Shown here piece by piece: positions 40,201-50,989 of a DNA stretch of 64,000 nucleotides. A program made the position numbers and the translations under genes. How positions within the stretch are numbered: the stretch's first letter is position 1; every line of letters begins with the position of its first letter. Origin of the DNA: Catenulispora sp. EB89 (GTDB lineage Bacteria > Actinomycetota > Actinomycetes > Streptomycetales > Catenulisporaceae). A model generated the notes under the pieces. The model saw only the letters and a list, made by a program, of their open reading frames with translations, was not told the origin of the DNA and did not search any database. The DNA lies in assembly GCF_041261445.1 (NCBI RefSeq), contig NZ_JBGCCU010000001.1, positions 682,001-746,000 on the forward strand, in the 5' to 3' direction.

Positions 40201-41157
40201 TCACTCGCCGAGTGCGGCGCCCGATTGGATATTTCGGAACTCCTCGGCCAGCCAGCGGACCGGCGGGCATCCGGCCAGGGCGTTGAACTCGCGGTCCAGG
40301 TGGGCCTGGTCGTAGTAGCCGGACTCGACCGCGAGATCCGCCAGACCGAGGCCGCGTGCCGATCCCGATCCCAGGCCTGGTTTGGGACCGCGTCGGTGGT
40401 CGGCGTCCGGCCACACATCGATCGGCCCGCTGCGAGCCCGGTCCGTCAGCCGCCGCCGCACCCGGTCGAACCGGATCACCCGGGCCGCGGCCTTGGGCGT
40501 GAGCCCGAACTCGGCGGTGAAGCGTCCGGACAGGCGGCGCGCGCTCCAGCCCAGCTCCTCGGCCAGCTCGGCGATCGGCAGCGTGCCGCCCGAGCGGAGA
40601 AGCAGGCGCCACGCGTGCGTCAGCTCGGCGGGGATCGCCGTCTCCGCTCGCTCGGCGTTCTTCGCGGCCACCGCGCCGAGCCAGTCGTCCACCGCCGCGA
40701 ACCGCGCCGGCCAATCCTCGGCAGCCCTGAGCCGGTCGTGGGCGTCCACGATGTCGTGCCCGAGCACGGCGTCCGCCGCCACGTCGATCTCGGCCAACTC
40801 CCCGGCCGGCATGCCCAACACCGTGCGCGCAGCCAACGGACTCAGCGCGATCTGCACACCGGACTGCCGTCCGCCGTGCGTGATCAGCGCGGGAGCCGTG
40901 TGCAACCCGCCGAGCAGCAGTCGGAAGTCGCCCGGCGCCTGCCCCGGATCCGGATGCGCGAGCACGGTCAGCGGATCGTCGATGGTGAGGATGAGGGTCA
41001 TGAACGGCGACGGCAGCCCCCGGTGCCGCATCGGCGGAACCCCCGCCTGCCGATACCCCGAATACCAGCCGACCAAAGGGCGCACCGCGTCCCCGGGCGC
41101 CGCGCGCACCGATTCGTCGACGACACCCGCACCGCCGGCGGCGGTCTCCGGACCCAC
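40201..41157 (-). CDS. AraC-family regulator with an insertion in its DNA-binding domain
   Basis: 318 residues from a GTG. The N-terminal part (about 25-180) is a sensing domain (FRLLLGGLHTAPALI, SGVQIALSPLAARTVLGMPAGEL). The DNA-binding part begins with AELTHAWRLLLRSGGTLPIAELAEELGWSARRLSGRF. Between the two helix-turn-helix units, RRRLTDRARSGPID and LADLAVESGYYDQAHLDREF are separated by about 30 extra residues rich in Gly, Arg and Pro. The insertion may weaken DNA binding or simply be a loop. It is probably the regulator of the VOC gene. Confidence 0.82.
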   Translation of the reverse strand: MGPETAAGGAGVVDESVRAAPGDAVRPLVGWYSGYRQAGVPPMRHRGLPSPFMTLILTIDDPLTVLAHPDPGQAPGDFRLLLGGLHTAPALITHGGRQSGVQIALSPLAARTVLGMPAGELAEIDVAADAVLGHDIVDAHDRLRAAEDWPARFAAVDDWLGAVAAKNAERAETAIPAELTHAWRLLLRSGGTLPIAELAEELGWSARRLSGRFTAEFGLTPKAAARVIRFDRVRRRLTDRARSGPIDVWPDADHRRGPKPGLGSGSARGLGLADLAVESGYYDQAHLDREFNALAGCPPVRWLAEEFRNIQSGAALGE

Positions 41158-41230
41158 GCCACCATTCTGACCGGCCGGAACGCGATCGGCACCAGCGGCG
41201 CCCCGCCCGGCCCCGATCCCGACCCCGACC

Positions 41231-41557
41231 TCAGCCGCGGACCAGCGTCCCGGTCAGGGTCGAGGCGCTGTCGGCCTGGTCCACGGCGGGCACCACGACG
41301 GTGACGGTGGCCGACGACGCCGACGACGCCGTGATGACCTGCCGGACCGCCGCGAAGCGGGAGCAGTCCGCATCGCCGCTGAACGACCCTGATATCAGGG
41401 TGAGCCGACCGGAGGCGGCCGCGTCGAGATCGTCGGCGAAGGAACAGGTCTGGTCCGAGCTGAGCGAGCCCTCGGCGACAACGGCGCTGCCCGCCCGGGG
41501 CTGGTGGATGGTCAGGCGCAGGGTGACGGGCGCGGTCTGCTGCCCGGCGAAGGACAC
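41231..41557 (-). CDS. Small beta-rich protein, possibly the split C-terminus of the adjacent kinase
   Basis: 108 residues from GTG 41557, though the frame stays open upstream into the kinase gene, where GFIGSWSGIVSF continues the pattern. It is rich in Ser/Thr/Ala/Val strands (QTAPVTLRLTI, SGRLTLISGSFSGDADCSRF, TSTLTGTLVRG-like end). Actinobacterial kinases of this sort often end with such a beta domain beginning 'W-x-G'. Here the kinase stops just before this domain, in a different frame. It may be separate, coupled, or split by a frameshift near the kinase stop. Confidence 0.5.
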   Translation of the reverse strand: MSFAGQQTAPVTLRLTIHQPRAGSAVVAEGSLSSDQTCSFADDLDAAASGRLTLISGSFSGDADCSRFAAVRQVITASSASSATVTVVVPAVDQADSASTLTGTLVRG

Positions 41558-41586
41558 GATGCCGGACCAGCTGCCGATGAAGCCGC

Positions 41587-42543
41587 TCAGGGCAGCCCCG
41601 GCATCGTGGCCGTGAACGTGCCCTGCGACCCGGTCTCCGGACTCTCGAAATCAAGAACCTGCGTAGCCAGCCGCCCCACAGCCTCAGCGATACTCGGCGG
41701 CAGCCACCCGCCCTGCTCGCCCGCCCCGAACGCCCCGACGGCCCGCAGGCGCTCGCCGACCTCCCCGAGCCCCGGCCGCCGAGCCGGATCCTTCGCCAGA
41801 CACGCCAGGACCACCTCGCGGAACGCCTCCGGCAGTCCCGCCAGATCCGGTTCCTCGTGCAGCACCCGATACAGCAGCACCGGCGCTCCGACCTCCTCGC
41901 CGAACGGCGCGCGGCCGGTCGCGGCGAACGCCAGCACCGCGCCGAGGGCGAAGACGTCGCTCGCCGGTCCCGCCGGGCGTCCCGCCGCCTGCTCCGGGGA
42001 CACGTATCCCGGCGACCCGATCAGCATCCCGGTGCGGGTCAGCGCGCTGGTCTCGCCGTCGAGCGCCCGCGCGATGCCGAAGTCGATCAGCCGCGGTCCG
42101 TCCAGCGCCAGCAGCACGTTCGGCGGCTTCACGTCGCGGTGGACCAGGCCCAGACCGTGCACCGTCGACAGCGCTTCGGCCAGGCCCGTGCCCAGCGCGC
42201 GGATCGTGACCCCGGGCAGCGGCCCGAAGGCGCGAACCGCGCTGCGCAGATCGGGCCCCGCGACGTAGCCCGTCGCGACCCACGGCACCGGCCCCTCGGT
42301 GTCGGCGTCGAGCACCGGCACCGATCCCCGCCCGCCGACCCGCCGCGCGGCCGCGACCTCCTGCCGGAACCGCCGCCGGAAGTCCTCATCGGCGGCGTAC
42401 TCGCGGCGGACCAGCTTGACGGCGACCGTGCGCCCGCCGGCGGTACGCCCCAGAAAGACCTGGCCCATCCCCCCGCCGCCGAGCCGCGCCACCAAGCGGT
42501 AGGCGCCGACCCGCCGCGGATCCTGCGGTTCGAGTGCTTCCAT
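41587..42543 (-). CDS. Soluble Ser/Thr protein kinase
   Basis: 318 residues from ATG 42543. The kinase domain is complete: LVARLGGGGMGQVFLGRTAGG, VAVKLVRREYAADEDFRRRF, HRDVKPPNVLLALDGPRLIDFGIARAL, GSPGYVSPEQAAGRPAG and CLAKDPARRPGLGEV. No membrane helix follows and the protein ends soon after the kinase fold (FTATMPGLP). A beta-rich domain lies directly downstream in another frame. It is followed upstream on the same strand by a GNAT gene (67 bp), perhaps one transcript. Confidence 0.9.
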   Translation of the reverse strand: MEALEPQDPRRVGAYRLVARLGGGGMGQVFLGRTAGGRTVAVKLVRREYAADEDFRRRFRQEVAAARRVGGRGSVPVLDADTEGPVPWVATGYVAGPDLRSAVRAFGPLPGVTIRALGTGLAEALSTVHGLGLVHRDVKPPNVLLALDGPRLIDFGIARALDGETSALTRTGMLIGSPGYVSPEQAAGRPAGPASDVFALGAVLAFAATGRAPFGEEVGAPVLLYRVLHEEPDLAGLPEAFREVVLACLAKDPARRPGLGEVGERLRAVGAFGAGEQGGWLPPSIAEAVGRLATQVLDFESPETGSQGTFTATMPGLP

Positions 42544-42610
42544 CTGCCGGCCTCCCGCGTCGATGGCCGCCACGTTCGCACAACGGCGTTCCGACCACCG
42601 CGCAGGACCG

Positions 42611-43147
42611 CTAATCAGTCTGTGAAGCGCTGCTAACGGATCCAGGGCCCGCACCCGCGGTCAGGCTCTTCTCGAACCAGTGATCCGCATACCGGCTGTC
42701 GTTGTACGCCGCGATCTCGCGATAGCCGTACCGCGCGTACATCGCCCGCGCCTCCACCAAGTCGTGCCGCGTGTCCAGCCGGATGACGCTCGCACCCAGC
42801 TCCACCGCGGCCCCGTCGGCCGCACCGAGCAGCAGCCGCCCGCCCCCGGCCCGGCGGAACCGCGGCCGGACGTACATCCGGGTCAGCTCCGCCAGATCCG
42901 GCGCGAGCATCCGGATCCCGACGCACCCCGCCGGCTCGCCGTCGAGGCTCGCCACGAAGAACACCGCCAGATCGTCGTTGGGCTCGTCGAGCATCACGCC
43001 GTCCACCTCGCCGGGCAGGCTCGGCCGTCCCTGGTACCGGCTCACCAACTCGTCGTAGTACGCGTACAACAGCTCGGCCGCGTCGGGCTGCTCAACACCG
43101 GCGCGCCGCACCGTCCACACACCTGTCGTCGTCACGACGACCATCAT
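42611..43147 (-). CDS. GNAT-family acetyltransferase
   Basis: 178 residues from ATG 43147 (alternatives three codons either side). Acetyl-CoA motif: LAELTRMYVRPRFRRAGGGRLLLGAA, preceded by VFFVASLDGEPAGCVGIR; the C-terminal part reads RLDTRHDLVEARAMYARYGY-REIAAYN. It lies upstream of the kinase gene on the same strand. Substrate unknown. Confidence 0.85.
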   Translation of the reverse strand: MMVVVTTTGVWTVRRAGVEQPDAAELLYAYYDELVSRYQGRPSLPGEVDGVMLDEPNDDLAVFFVASLDGEPAGCVGIRMLAPDLAELTRMYVRPRFRRAGGGRLLLGAADGAAVELGASVIRLDTRHDLVEARAMYARYGYREIAAYNDSRYADHWFEKSLTAGAGPGSVSSASQTD

Positions 43148-43292
43148 CACGCCGCTGTCATCCGGTTAACGGCCCAGAGCTTGACGGCCCAGAGCTCAAC
43201 GGCCCAGAGCGCCGACCGACCCCCGCAGATGCGCGGCCGCCATGCCTTCGGAGAGGATTTCCCTGTCCAACGAAAGCCACCAGGAGCTCACC

Positions 43293-43937
43293 ATGCAGCT
43301 GACCAAACACGCCCACGCCTGCGTCTCGCTGGTCGGCGACCGGGGCCGCATCGTCATCGACCCGGGGGCGCTCACCCCCGACGCGGACGCCGCGGTGGCC
43401 GCCGCCGAGGCCGTCCTGATCACCCACGAGCACTTCGACCACTTCGACGAGGAGCTGATCGCCAAGGCCCTGGAAGCCCGTCCCGAACTGCGGGTCTACG
43501 GTCCGGAGAGCGTGGTCGGCCGCTGGACGCAGGCCCGGCGCGGCCAGGTCACCGCGGTCGTGGCCGGCGACGAGTTCACCGTCGGCGGCTTCCAGGTCGC
43601 GGTGTTCGGCGATCTGCACGCCCTGATCCACCGCGACATGCCGCGCGTGACGAACGTCGGCTACTTCCTCGACGGCCGCGTCTACCACCCCGGCGACGCC
43701 TACCACGTCCCGGACGCGTCGGTGGAGACGCTGCTGCTGCCGACCAGCGGGCCGTGGACCAAGGTCGGCGAGGCCGTGGACTACGTCCGCGAGGTCGCGC
43801 CGAAGCAGGCCTTCCAGATCCACGAACTGCTGCTCAGCGAGCTCGGGCAGCAGTACGCGGTCCGCATGCTCGGCCCGGGCGGACTGACCGAGGTCCCGCT
43901 GGCGATCATCCCGGTCGGCGACACCGTCACCGTGTGA
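43293..43937 (+). CDS. Metallo-beta-lactamase-fold hydrolase, UlaG-like
   Basis: 214 residues from ATG 43293 with AGGAG upstream. It starts QLTKHAHACVSLVGDRGRIVIDPG, then the metal motif VLITHEHFDHFD (HxHxDH), and later FGDLHALIH and VYHPGDAYHVPD. Short length and the early HACV block fit the L-ascorbate-phosphate-lactonase (UlaG)-like group of MBL hydrolases. A 24-codon Ala/Thr repeat frame overlaps its stop (43937-44011), which I regard as noise. Confidence 0.85.
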   Translation: MQLTKHAHACVSLVGDRGRIVIDPGALTPDADAAVAAAEAVLITHEHFDHFDEELIAKALEARPELRVYGPESVVGRWTQARRGQVTAVVAGDEFTVGGFQVAVFGDLHALIHRDMPRVTNVGYFLDGRVYHPGDAYHVPDASVETLLLPTSGPWTKVGEAVDYVREVAPKQAFQIHELLLSELGQQYAVRMLGPGGLTEVPLAIIPVGDTVTV

Positions 43938-44023
43938 TGGAAGCGGAAACCGCGACTGCCGCAGCAACCGCGACCGCCGCAACAGCCGCAACAACCTCCA
44001 TCACCACCTGATCGCGCCACGCT

Positions 44024-44050
44024 GTCGCAGGCACCTCAGTTGCCTGCGAC
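44024..44050. terminator. Bidirectional hairpin overlapping the end of the TetR gene
   Basis: GTCGCAGGCA (44024-44033) pairs perfectly with TGCCTGCGAC (44041-44050) around CCTCAGT. The right arm encodes the last residues of the convergent TetR protein. Confidence 0.7.
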
Positions 44051-44692
44051 GGCGTCCAACTCCGCCGCGAACACCTGCGCCGGGTCGAACCCCATCCCCG
44101 CGAAGTGCCCGGCCAACTCCAGCGACAGAACCCCGTGCAGCCGCGTCCACATGATGACGGCCCGGTGCAGCCGCGGCGGATCGGCGGAGTGCACCCCCGC
44201 CCACGCGCTGTGCTCGGCCAGATGCGCCTGCACCGGTGACGCCGGCATCGCGCCGAGGTCGTCGGCGCCGGCGGCCTCGAGCAGCTCCGCCATCACCTCG
44301 TTCGCGAGCCGTGTGGTGTCCTCGGGAGCCTCGTAGCCCGGCACCGGGGTCCCGTAAATCAGTAGATAGCGCTGAGGATCCTCCAGCGCCCACGCGCGCA
44401 GCGCCTGTCCCAGACCCCTGAGACCGGAGCCGGACGCGGCGGCCGCGTGGATCGCGTCGGCCATGCTCTGGTACGCGTCCCGGATGAGCGCCGTGATCAG
44501 CTCGTCGCGATTGGCGTAGTACCGGTACAGCGCCGGCCCGCTCATCCCCATCTGCTTGGCGATGGCGTTCAGCGACAGCGCGGAGGCGCCGGCGCTCGCG
44601 ATCTGCTCCCACGCGTGCTGCTTGATCTCCTCCTGCACCTGCGCGCGATAGCGCTGGCGGGGTGTCTCGGTCTCTTTCTGAGCCGTCGCCAC
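44036..44692 (-). CDS. TetR-family repressor of an MDR/SnoaL module
   Basis: 218 residues. Helix-turn-helix: IKQHAWEQIASAGASALSLNAIAKQMGMSGPALYRYYANRDELITALI (23-70). The C-terminal part (RYLLIYGTPVPGYEAPEDTTRLANEVMAELL, HRAVIMWTRLHGVLSLELAGHF) is the TetR_C WHG type seen in regulators of reductases and transporters. It is divergent from the MDR gene at 44833, and that promoter is strong and palindrome-rich, so repression by this protein is likely. Confidence 0.88.
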   Translation of the reverse strand: MATAQKETETPRQRYRAQVQEEIKQHAWEQIASAGASALSLNAIAKQMGMSGPALYRYYANRDELITALIRDAYQSMADAIHAAAASGSGLRGLGQALRAWALEDPQRYLLIYGTPVPGYEAPEDTTRLANEVMAELLEAAGADDLGAMPASPVQAHLAEHSAWAGVHSADPPRLHRAVIMWTRLHGVLSLELAGHFAGMGFDPAQVFAAELDAVAGN

Positions 44693-44762
44693 GATCTTCT
44701 CCCTTCGAGTCGGTCCGACGTCGGTGTTGCCTCGCTCTAGTTAGAGGCTATCACTGGCGCGA

Positions 44763-44792
44763 TTGACACTCACGCGAAGAAGCTGTTATAAC
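44763..44792 (+). promoter_or_regulatory. Near-consensus housekeeping promoter of the MDR gene
   Basis: TTGACA (44763-44768), 17 nt, TTATAA (44786-44791), or 18 nt to TATAAC. A match this good is rare in GC-rich actinobacteria. GTTATAAC overlaps the -10, and CTTG/CAAG arms (44793-44809) follow, so the TetR protein probably binds here. The leader would be about 35 nt, with AGAGAAGGG before the gene. Confidence 0.75.
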
Positions 44793-44832
44793 TTGTAACG
44801 AACGCAAGAGCTTCTAGAGAAGGGCCGAGGCC

Positions 44833-45861
44833 ATGACCGATCAGACTCTCGTCCAGGTGGTTCTGCCGGGCATCGTGGAGCCGGAGGACCTGCGGGTCCG
44901 GCGGACGGCCCGGCCGGAGCCCGGCGCCGGCCAGATCACCATCGCCATGGAGGCGACCGGGGTCTCCTTCGCCGAGCAGCAGATGCGCCGCGGGCGCTAC
45001 TACGACCAGCCGCCGTTCCCCTTCGTCCCCGGCTACGACGTGGTCGGCCGGGTCTACGCGGTCGGCGCCGGGGTGGACCCGGCGCTGCTCGGCCGGCGGG
45101 TCGCGGTGCTGACCAAGGTCGGCGGCTGGGCCAGCCACGTGCTGGCCGACGCCCGGGACGCGGTCGAGGTCCCCGAGGGCCTGACCGCCGAGCAGGCCGA
45201 GACCGTGGTGGTCAACGGCATCACCGCCTGGCAGATGCTGCACCGCAAGGCGCACGTGAAGGCCGGCCAGACCATCCTGGTGCACGGCGCCAGCGGCGGC
45301 GTCGGCCAGGTCCTGACCCAGCTCGCGCTGGCCGCCGGGGTCACGGTGATCGGCACCGCCTCGGTCCGGAACCACGACGCCCTGCGCGCCGCCGGGGCGC
45401 TGCCGGTCGACCGCACCGCGAACGTGCCCGAGAAGGTCCGCGAACTGGCTCCGGACGGCGTGGACGCCATCTTCGACCACGTCGGCCTGCGCAGCGTCGC
45501 CGAGTGCTGGCCGCTGCTCCGGCGCGGCGGCACGCTCGTCTCCTACGGCACCGCCGCGACCCGCGACGACACCGGCTCCAAGCAGCTGCCGGTGCTGAAG
45601 ATCCTGGCCCGCACCACGCTGTGGACCCTGCTGCCCAACGGCCGCAGCGCCTCCTTCTTCAACATCTGGGCCGGCAAGAAGCTGAACCAGGACCGCTTCC
45701 GGGCCCGGCTGCGCGCCGACCTCACCGAGGTCTTCGGGGCGCTGCGGCGCGGCGACATCACCACCTCGGTCGCGGCCACGTTGCCGCTGGCGCAGGCCGG
45801 CGAGGCGCTGCGGCTGGCCGAGTCGGGGACGGTCTCCGGGAAGATCGTCCTGACCCCCTGA
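44833..45861 (+). CDS. MDR-family reductase/dehydrogenase
   Basis: 342 residues. GroES-like part (GQITIAMEATGVSFAEQQMRRGRYYDQPPFPFVPGYDVVGRVYAVG) and Rossmann part with ILVHGASGGVGQVLTQLALAAGV (about 155) and LRAAGALPVD. Like the gene at 38258 it lacks zinc ligands, so it is an NADPH-dependent quinone or enone reductase type. A C-terminal segment (SSFFNIWAGKKLNQDRF) is typical of the group. It is transcribed from a strong promoter opposite the TetR gene, and its ORF is followed by a secreted SnoaL-like protein. Confidence 0.88.
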   Translation: MTDQTLVQVVLPGIVEPEDLRVRRTARPEPGAGQITIAMEATGVSFAEQQMRRGRYYDQPPFPFVPGYDVVGRVYAVGAGVDPALLGRRVAVLTKVGGWASHVLADARDAVEVPEGLTAEQAETVVVNGITAWQMLHRKAHVKAGQTILVHGASGGVGQVLTQLALAAGVTVIGTASVRNHDALRAAGALPVDRTANVPEKVRELAPDGVDAIFDHVGLRSVAECWPLLRRGGTLVSYGTAATRDDTGSKQLPVLKILARTTLWTLLPNGRSASFFNIWAGKKLNQDRFRARLRADLTEVFGALRRGDITTSVAATLPLAQAGEALRLAESGTVSGKIVLTP

Positions 45862-45904
45862 ATCAAGCCCCTGATTTCCGAACCCGAAACCGAAAGGCAG
45901 CATC

Positions 45905-46396
45905 ATGAACTTCCGCCTCAAGACCACCCTGATCGCCACCGCCGTCGTCACCGCTCTGGGCGCCACCGCCGCGATGGCCAGCGACAACGGAGACGCGCAC
46001 CACTCCAAGATCGTCAACAGCTGGGCCGCCGCCTGGAACGGCTCGGACCCGAAGGCGCTCGGCGCGCTGTTCACCGCCGACGCCACCTACACCGACCACG
46101 CGATCGGCGTCACCATGACCGGCCAGCAGCAGATCTCCGGCTGGAAGGAGCGCACCGACGCGCTGATCGAGAACGTGCACGTCACCGTCAACCACGCCTA
46201 CCGCTCCGGCAGCCACATCACGATCGAGGCGGTCTACGCCGGCCACATCAAGGGCGCGCCCAAGCCGTTCGCCGTCGACATGGCCACCCTGCTGGACGTC
46301 CAGGGCCACCGCCTCACCGCCGACCAGGACTTCTACAACCTGGGCTCGGTCCTGTCGCAGTCCGGCCTGCCGGCCGACTGGAAGCCGGGTTCCTGA
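45905..46396 (+). CDS. Secreted SnoaL-like protein
   Basis: 163 residues with GAAAGGCAGC upstream. Residues 1-25 are a signal peptide (FRLKTTLIATAVVTALGATAAMA). The mature part is an NTF2-like unit (KIVNSWAAAWNGSDPKALGALFTADATYTDHAIGV, HITIEAVYAGHIKGAPKPFAVDMATL, RLTADQDFYN). It lies 43 bp after the MDR gene and is surely co-transcribed. A secreted version beside a cytoplasmic reductase is odd; it may act on an exported product. Confidence 0.85.
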   Translation: MNFRLKTTLIATAVVTALGATAAMASDNGDAHHSKIVNSWAAAWNGSDPKALGALFTADATYTDHAIGVTMTGQQQISGWKERTDALIENVHVTVNHAYRSGSHITIEAVYAGHIKGAPKPFAVDMATLLDVQGHRLTADQDFYNLGSVLSQSGLPADWKPGS

Positions 46397-46474
46397 TCGC
46401 CGCGCCGCCGCGCCGCCGAGCACCACCCGGCATCCGGCGCCCGGCACCGAGCACCCAGCACCGACCACCGCACC

Positions 46475-46508
46475 AAGCACGCCGAAGCCCCCGGGCCCCG
46501 GCGTGCTT
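46475..46508. terminator. Hairpin between the SnoaL gene and the LysR gene
   Basis: AAGCACGCCG (46475-46484) pairs perfectly with CGGCGTGCTT (46499-46508), in the 119-bp gap between convergent genes. Confidence 0.65.
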
Positions 46509-46515
46509 CGCGGCG

Positions 46516-47424
46516 TCAGCCCTCTGTGACTCTCGCCGAGGTGGTCAGCCCGAGCAACGTCCGCCGGAACTCCTGCGCCGCGTGCGGCAGCACCACATCC
46601 GTGCGGTGCGCCACCGCGATCGTCCGATGCAGCGCCGGCGGCGCGATCGGCGTCACCCGCAGATTCGGCTCCGCGTTCTGCGCCACCATGCTCGGCACGA
46701 TCGCCACGCCGAGACCGGCCCGGGCGAACCCCAGCACCGCGTCCATCTCCCCGCCCTCGACCGCGAACACCGGCTCGAAGCCCTCCGCCCGGCACGCCGC
46801 CACGGTCAGGTCGCGCAGGTCGTAGCCGTGCCGGAACATGATCAGCTGCTCGTGTTCCAGGTCCGCGATCCGCACCTGCCGACCGTCGCCCGGCGGCGGC
46901 ACGTTCGGGGCCGAGACCACGACCAGGTCTTCCCGCAGCAGTTCCTCCGTGGTCAGCGCCGGCGAGGGGGACGGCAGCGGCAGCACCACCAACGCCAGGT
47001 CCAGAGCGCCGCGCGCCAGGTCCCGGACCAGGTCGTGCGACCCGCTCTCCTGGACCAGCAGCTGGATCCCGGGATACCGCTGGTGGTAGGTCCGCAGGAC
47101 GTCGGGAAGCAGTCCCGTGCACAGCGACGGCGTCGCCCCGAGCCGCACGTGCCCGCGCCGCAGCTCGGCCAGCTCCTGCACCTCCCGCCGCGCCGCGTCG
47201 GCGTCGGCCAGGATCCGGCGGGCCATCGGCAGCAGCGCCTCGCCGGCGTCGGTCAGCGTGATGTTCCCGCGAGCGCGCAGGAACAGGTCCGCGCCGAGTT
47301 CGTGTTCCAGGGCTCTGATCTGTTGTGACAGTGAGGGCTGCGTCACATGCAGGGCCTCGGCGGCGCGGGTGAAGTGCCGGGTCTCGGCGACCGTGACGAA
47401 GTAACGGAGCTGGTGGAACTGCAT
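46516..47424 (-). CDS. LysR-family regulator divergent from sdhCAB
   Basis: 302 residues. Helix-turn-helix: FHQLRYFVTVAETRHFTRAAEALHVTQPSLSQQIRALEHELGADLFLR (3-50). The effector domain has GHVRLGATPSLCTGLLPDVL and ALDLALVVLPLPS. It faces the succinate dehydrogenase operon with a 108-bp gap; the gap contains TTGGACCAA (47494-47502), the core of a LysR-type palindrome. A LysR gene opposite this kind of sdh operon also occurs in Streptomyces. Confidence 0.88.
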   Translation of the reverse strand: MQFHQLRYFVTVAETRHFTRAAEALHVTQPSLSQQIRALEHELGADLFLRARGNITLTDAGEALLPMARRILADADAARREVQELAELRRGHVRLGATPSLCTGLLPDVLRTYHQRYPGIQLLVQESGSHDLVRDLARGALDLALVVLPLPSPSPALTTEELLREDLVVVSAPNVPPPGDGRQVRIADLEHEQLIMFRHGYDLRDLTVAACRAEGFEPVFAVEGGEMDAVLGFARAGLGVAIVPSMVAQNAEPNLRVTPIAPPALHRTIAVAHRTDVVLPHAAQEFRRTLLGLTTSARVTEG

Positions 47425-47532
47425 GGCGCGTGATCCTTTTCCGGGTCCCCCGCACCATCATAGGCTGTCTCTATCGTCACCAGCTGATCCATGTCTTGGA
47501 CCAATCGACGACCAGCTCTTAGCGTCGGTCCC

Positions 47533-48233
47533 ATGGTTACCGCAACGTGGACGGACCGGCGTCCGCCTTCCCTGCGCGCGGCTTGGGACAGCTCCGTCGG
47601 CAAGAAAGCCGTCATGGCGGTCAGCGGCCTGCTCATGGTGTTCTACCTGCTGGCCCACGCGTTCGGGAACCTCAAGGTCTTCTTCGGACCCGGGCAGTTC
47701 GACAGCTACGCGCACTGGCTGCGCACCATGGGCGAGCCGGTCATGCACTACAGCTGGACGCTGTGGGTCATCCGGGTCGTGATGGTGGTGGCCGTGGTCG
47801 CCCACGTCGTGTCCGCCTACCAGCTCAGCCGGCGCGACCTCAGGGCCCGGCCGGTGCGCTACGAGCACCGCAAGGCCGGCAGCAGCCACGCGACCCGCAC
47901 CATGCGCTGGGGCGGGGTCATCCTGCTGCTGTTCCTGATCTGGCACATCCTCGACCTGACCACGGGCACCGTGCACTCGGGGTTCCAGCCGGGCCACCCT
48001 TACGCCAACGTCGTCTCGACCTTCGACAACTGGTACGGCGACGTCATCTACATCGTCGCGGTCTGCGCGCTCGGCCTGCACATCCAGCACGGCTTCTGGT
48101 CCGCCGCCCAGACGCTCGGCGTGGGCAGCGTGAAGCGCGACCGCCTGATCCGGACCACCGGCAACGTGGTCGCCGTGCTGCTCACGCTCGCCTTCGTGGC
48201 GGTGCCGGTGGGCGTGATGAGCGGAGTGGTGAA

Positions 48234-48237
<4 letters not shown>
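47533..48237 (+). CDS. sdhC: Succinate dehydrogenase cytochrome b subunit
   Basis: 234 residues from ATG 47533. Five membrane helices: [94 protein letters not shown], and [18 protein letters not shown]. His residues in helices I, II, III and IV ([34 protein letters not shown]) can bind two haems b. One fused cytochrome subunit and the order C-A-B are those of the Bacillus-type and mycobacterial Sdh1-type enzymes. The stop overlaps sdhA (GTGA). Confidence 0.93.
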
Positions 48238-50239
<2,002 letters not shown>

Positions 50240-50243
<4 letters not shown>

Positions 50244-50989
50244 AGGTCACACTGCGCGTCTGGCGGCAGGAGAACGCGTCCCGGCCGGGCCGGATGCAGC
50301 CGTACGAGGTCGACGGCATCAGCCGCGACATGTCGTTCCTGGAGATGCTCGACGTCCTCAACGAGCGGCTGATCCTGGACGGCGAGGACCCGGTCGCCTT
50401 CGACCACGACTGCCGCGAGGGCATCTGCGGCGCGTGCTCGCTGATGATCGACGGCGAGGCGCACGGCCCGGAGAAGAAGACCACCACCTGCCAGCTGCAC
50501 ATGCGCAGCTTCCGCGACGGCGCCACCATCGACGTCGAACCGTGGCGTGCGGCGGCCTTCCCGGTGGTCAAGGACCTGGTCGTGGACCGCTCGGCGATGG
50601 ACCGGGTGATCCAGGCCGGCGGCTACATCACCGCCCCGACCGGGGCGGCCCCCGAGGCGCACGCCACCCCGATCCCGAAGCCCGCGGCGGACCTGGCCTT
50701 CGAGAACGCCGAGTGCATCGGCTGCGGCGCCTGCGTCGCGGCCTGCCCGAACGGCTCCGCGAGCCTGTTCACCGCGGCGAAGGTGAACCATCTCAACACC
50801 CTGCCGCAGGGGGCGCCGGAGCGGGAGACCCGCGTCGTCGGGATGCTCGCGCAGATGGACGCCGAGGGGTTCGGCGGCTGCACGCTGACCGGGGAGTGCG
50901 CGACCGCGTGCCCGAAGGGGATTCCGCTGGCTTCGATCGCTGCGATGAACAAGGAGTGGCTGCGCGCGCAGCGGAAGGCTTCTCGGTAG
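50240..50989 (+). CDS. sdhB: Succinate dehydrogenase iron-sulfur subunit
   Basis: 249 residues from ATG 50240 overlapping the sdhA stop. All three clusters are readable: [2Fe-2S] [15 protein letters not shown] with a following C in KTTTCQLHM; [4Fe-4S] [15 protein letters not shown]; [3Fe-4S] [15 protein letters not shown]. Electrons pass from FAD to the haem subunit. The last codons and stop are part of a 41-bp tandem repeat that continues into the intergenic region. Confidence 0.95.

Noticed and set aside
43937-44011. 24-codon Ala/Thr frame overlapping the MBL stop by one base (TGATG)
   Set aside because: The peptide is only Ala-Thr repeats from a simple GC-rich sequence and has no likely function; coupling geometry alone is not enough.
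13985-46396. Secondary-metabolite gene cluster
   Set aside because: Regulators, reductases and SnoaL proteins are present, but there is no polyketide synthase, NRPS, terpene synthase or RiPP core gene.
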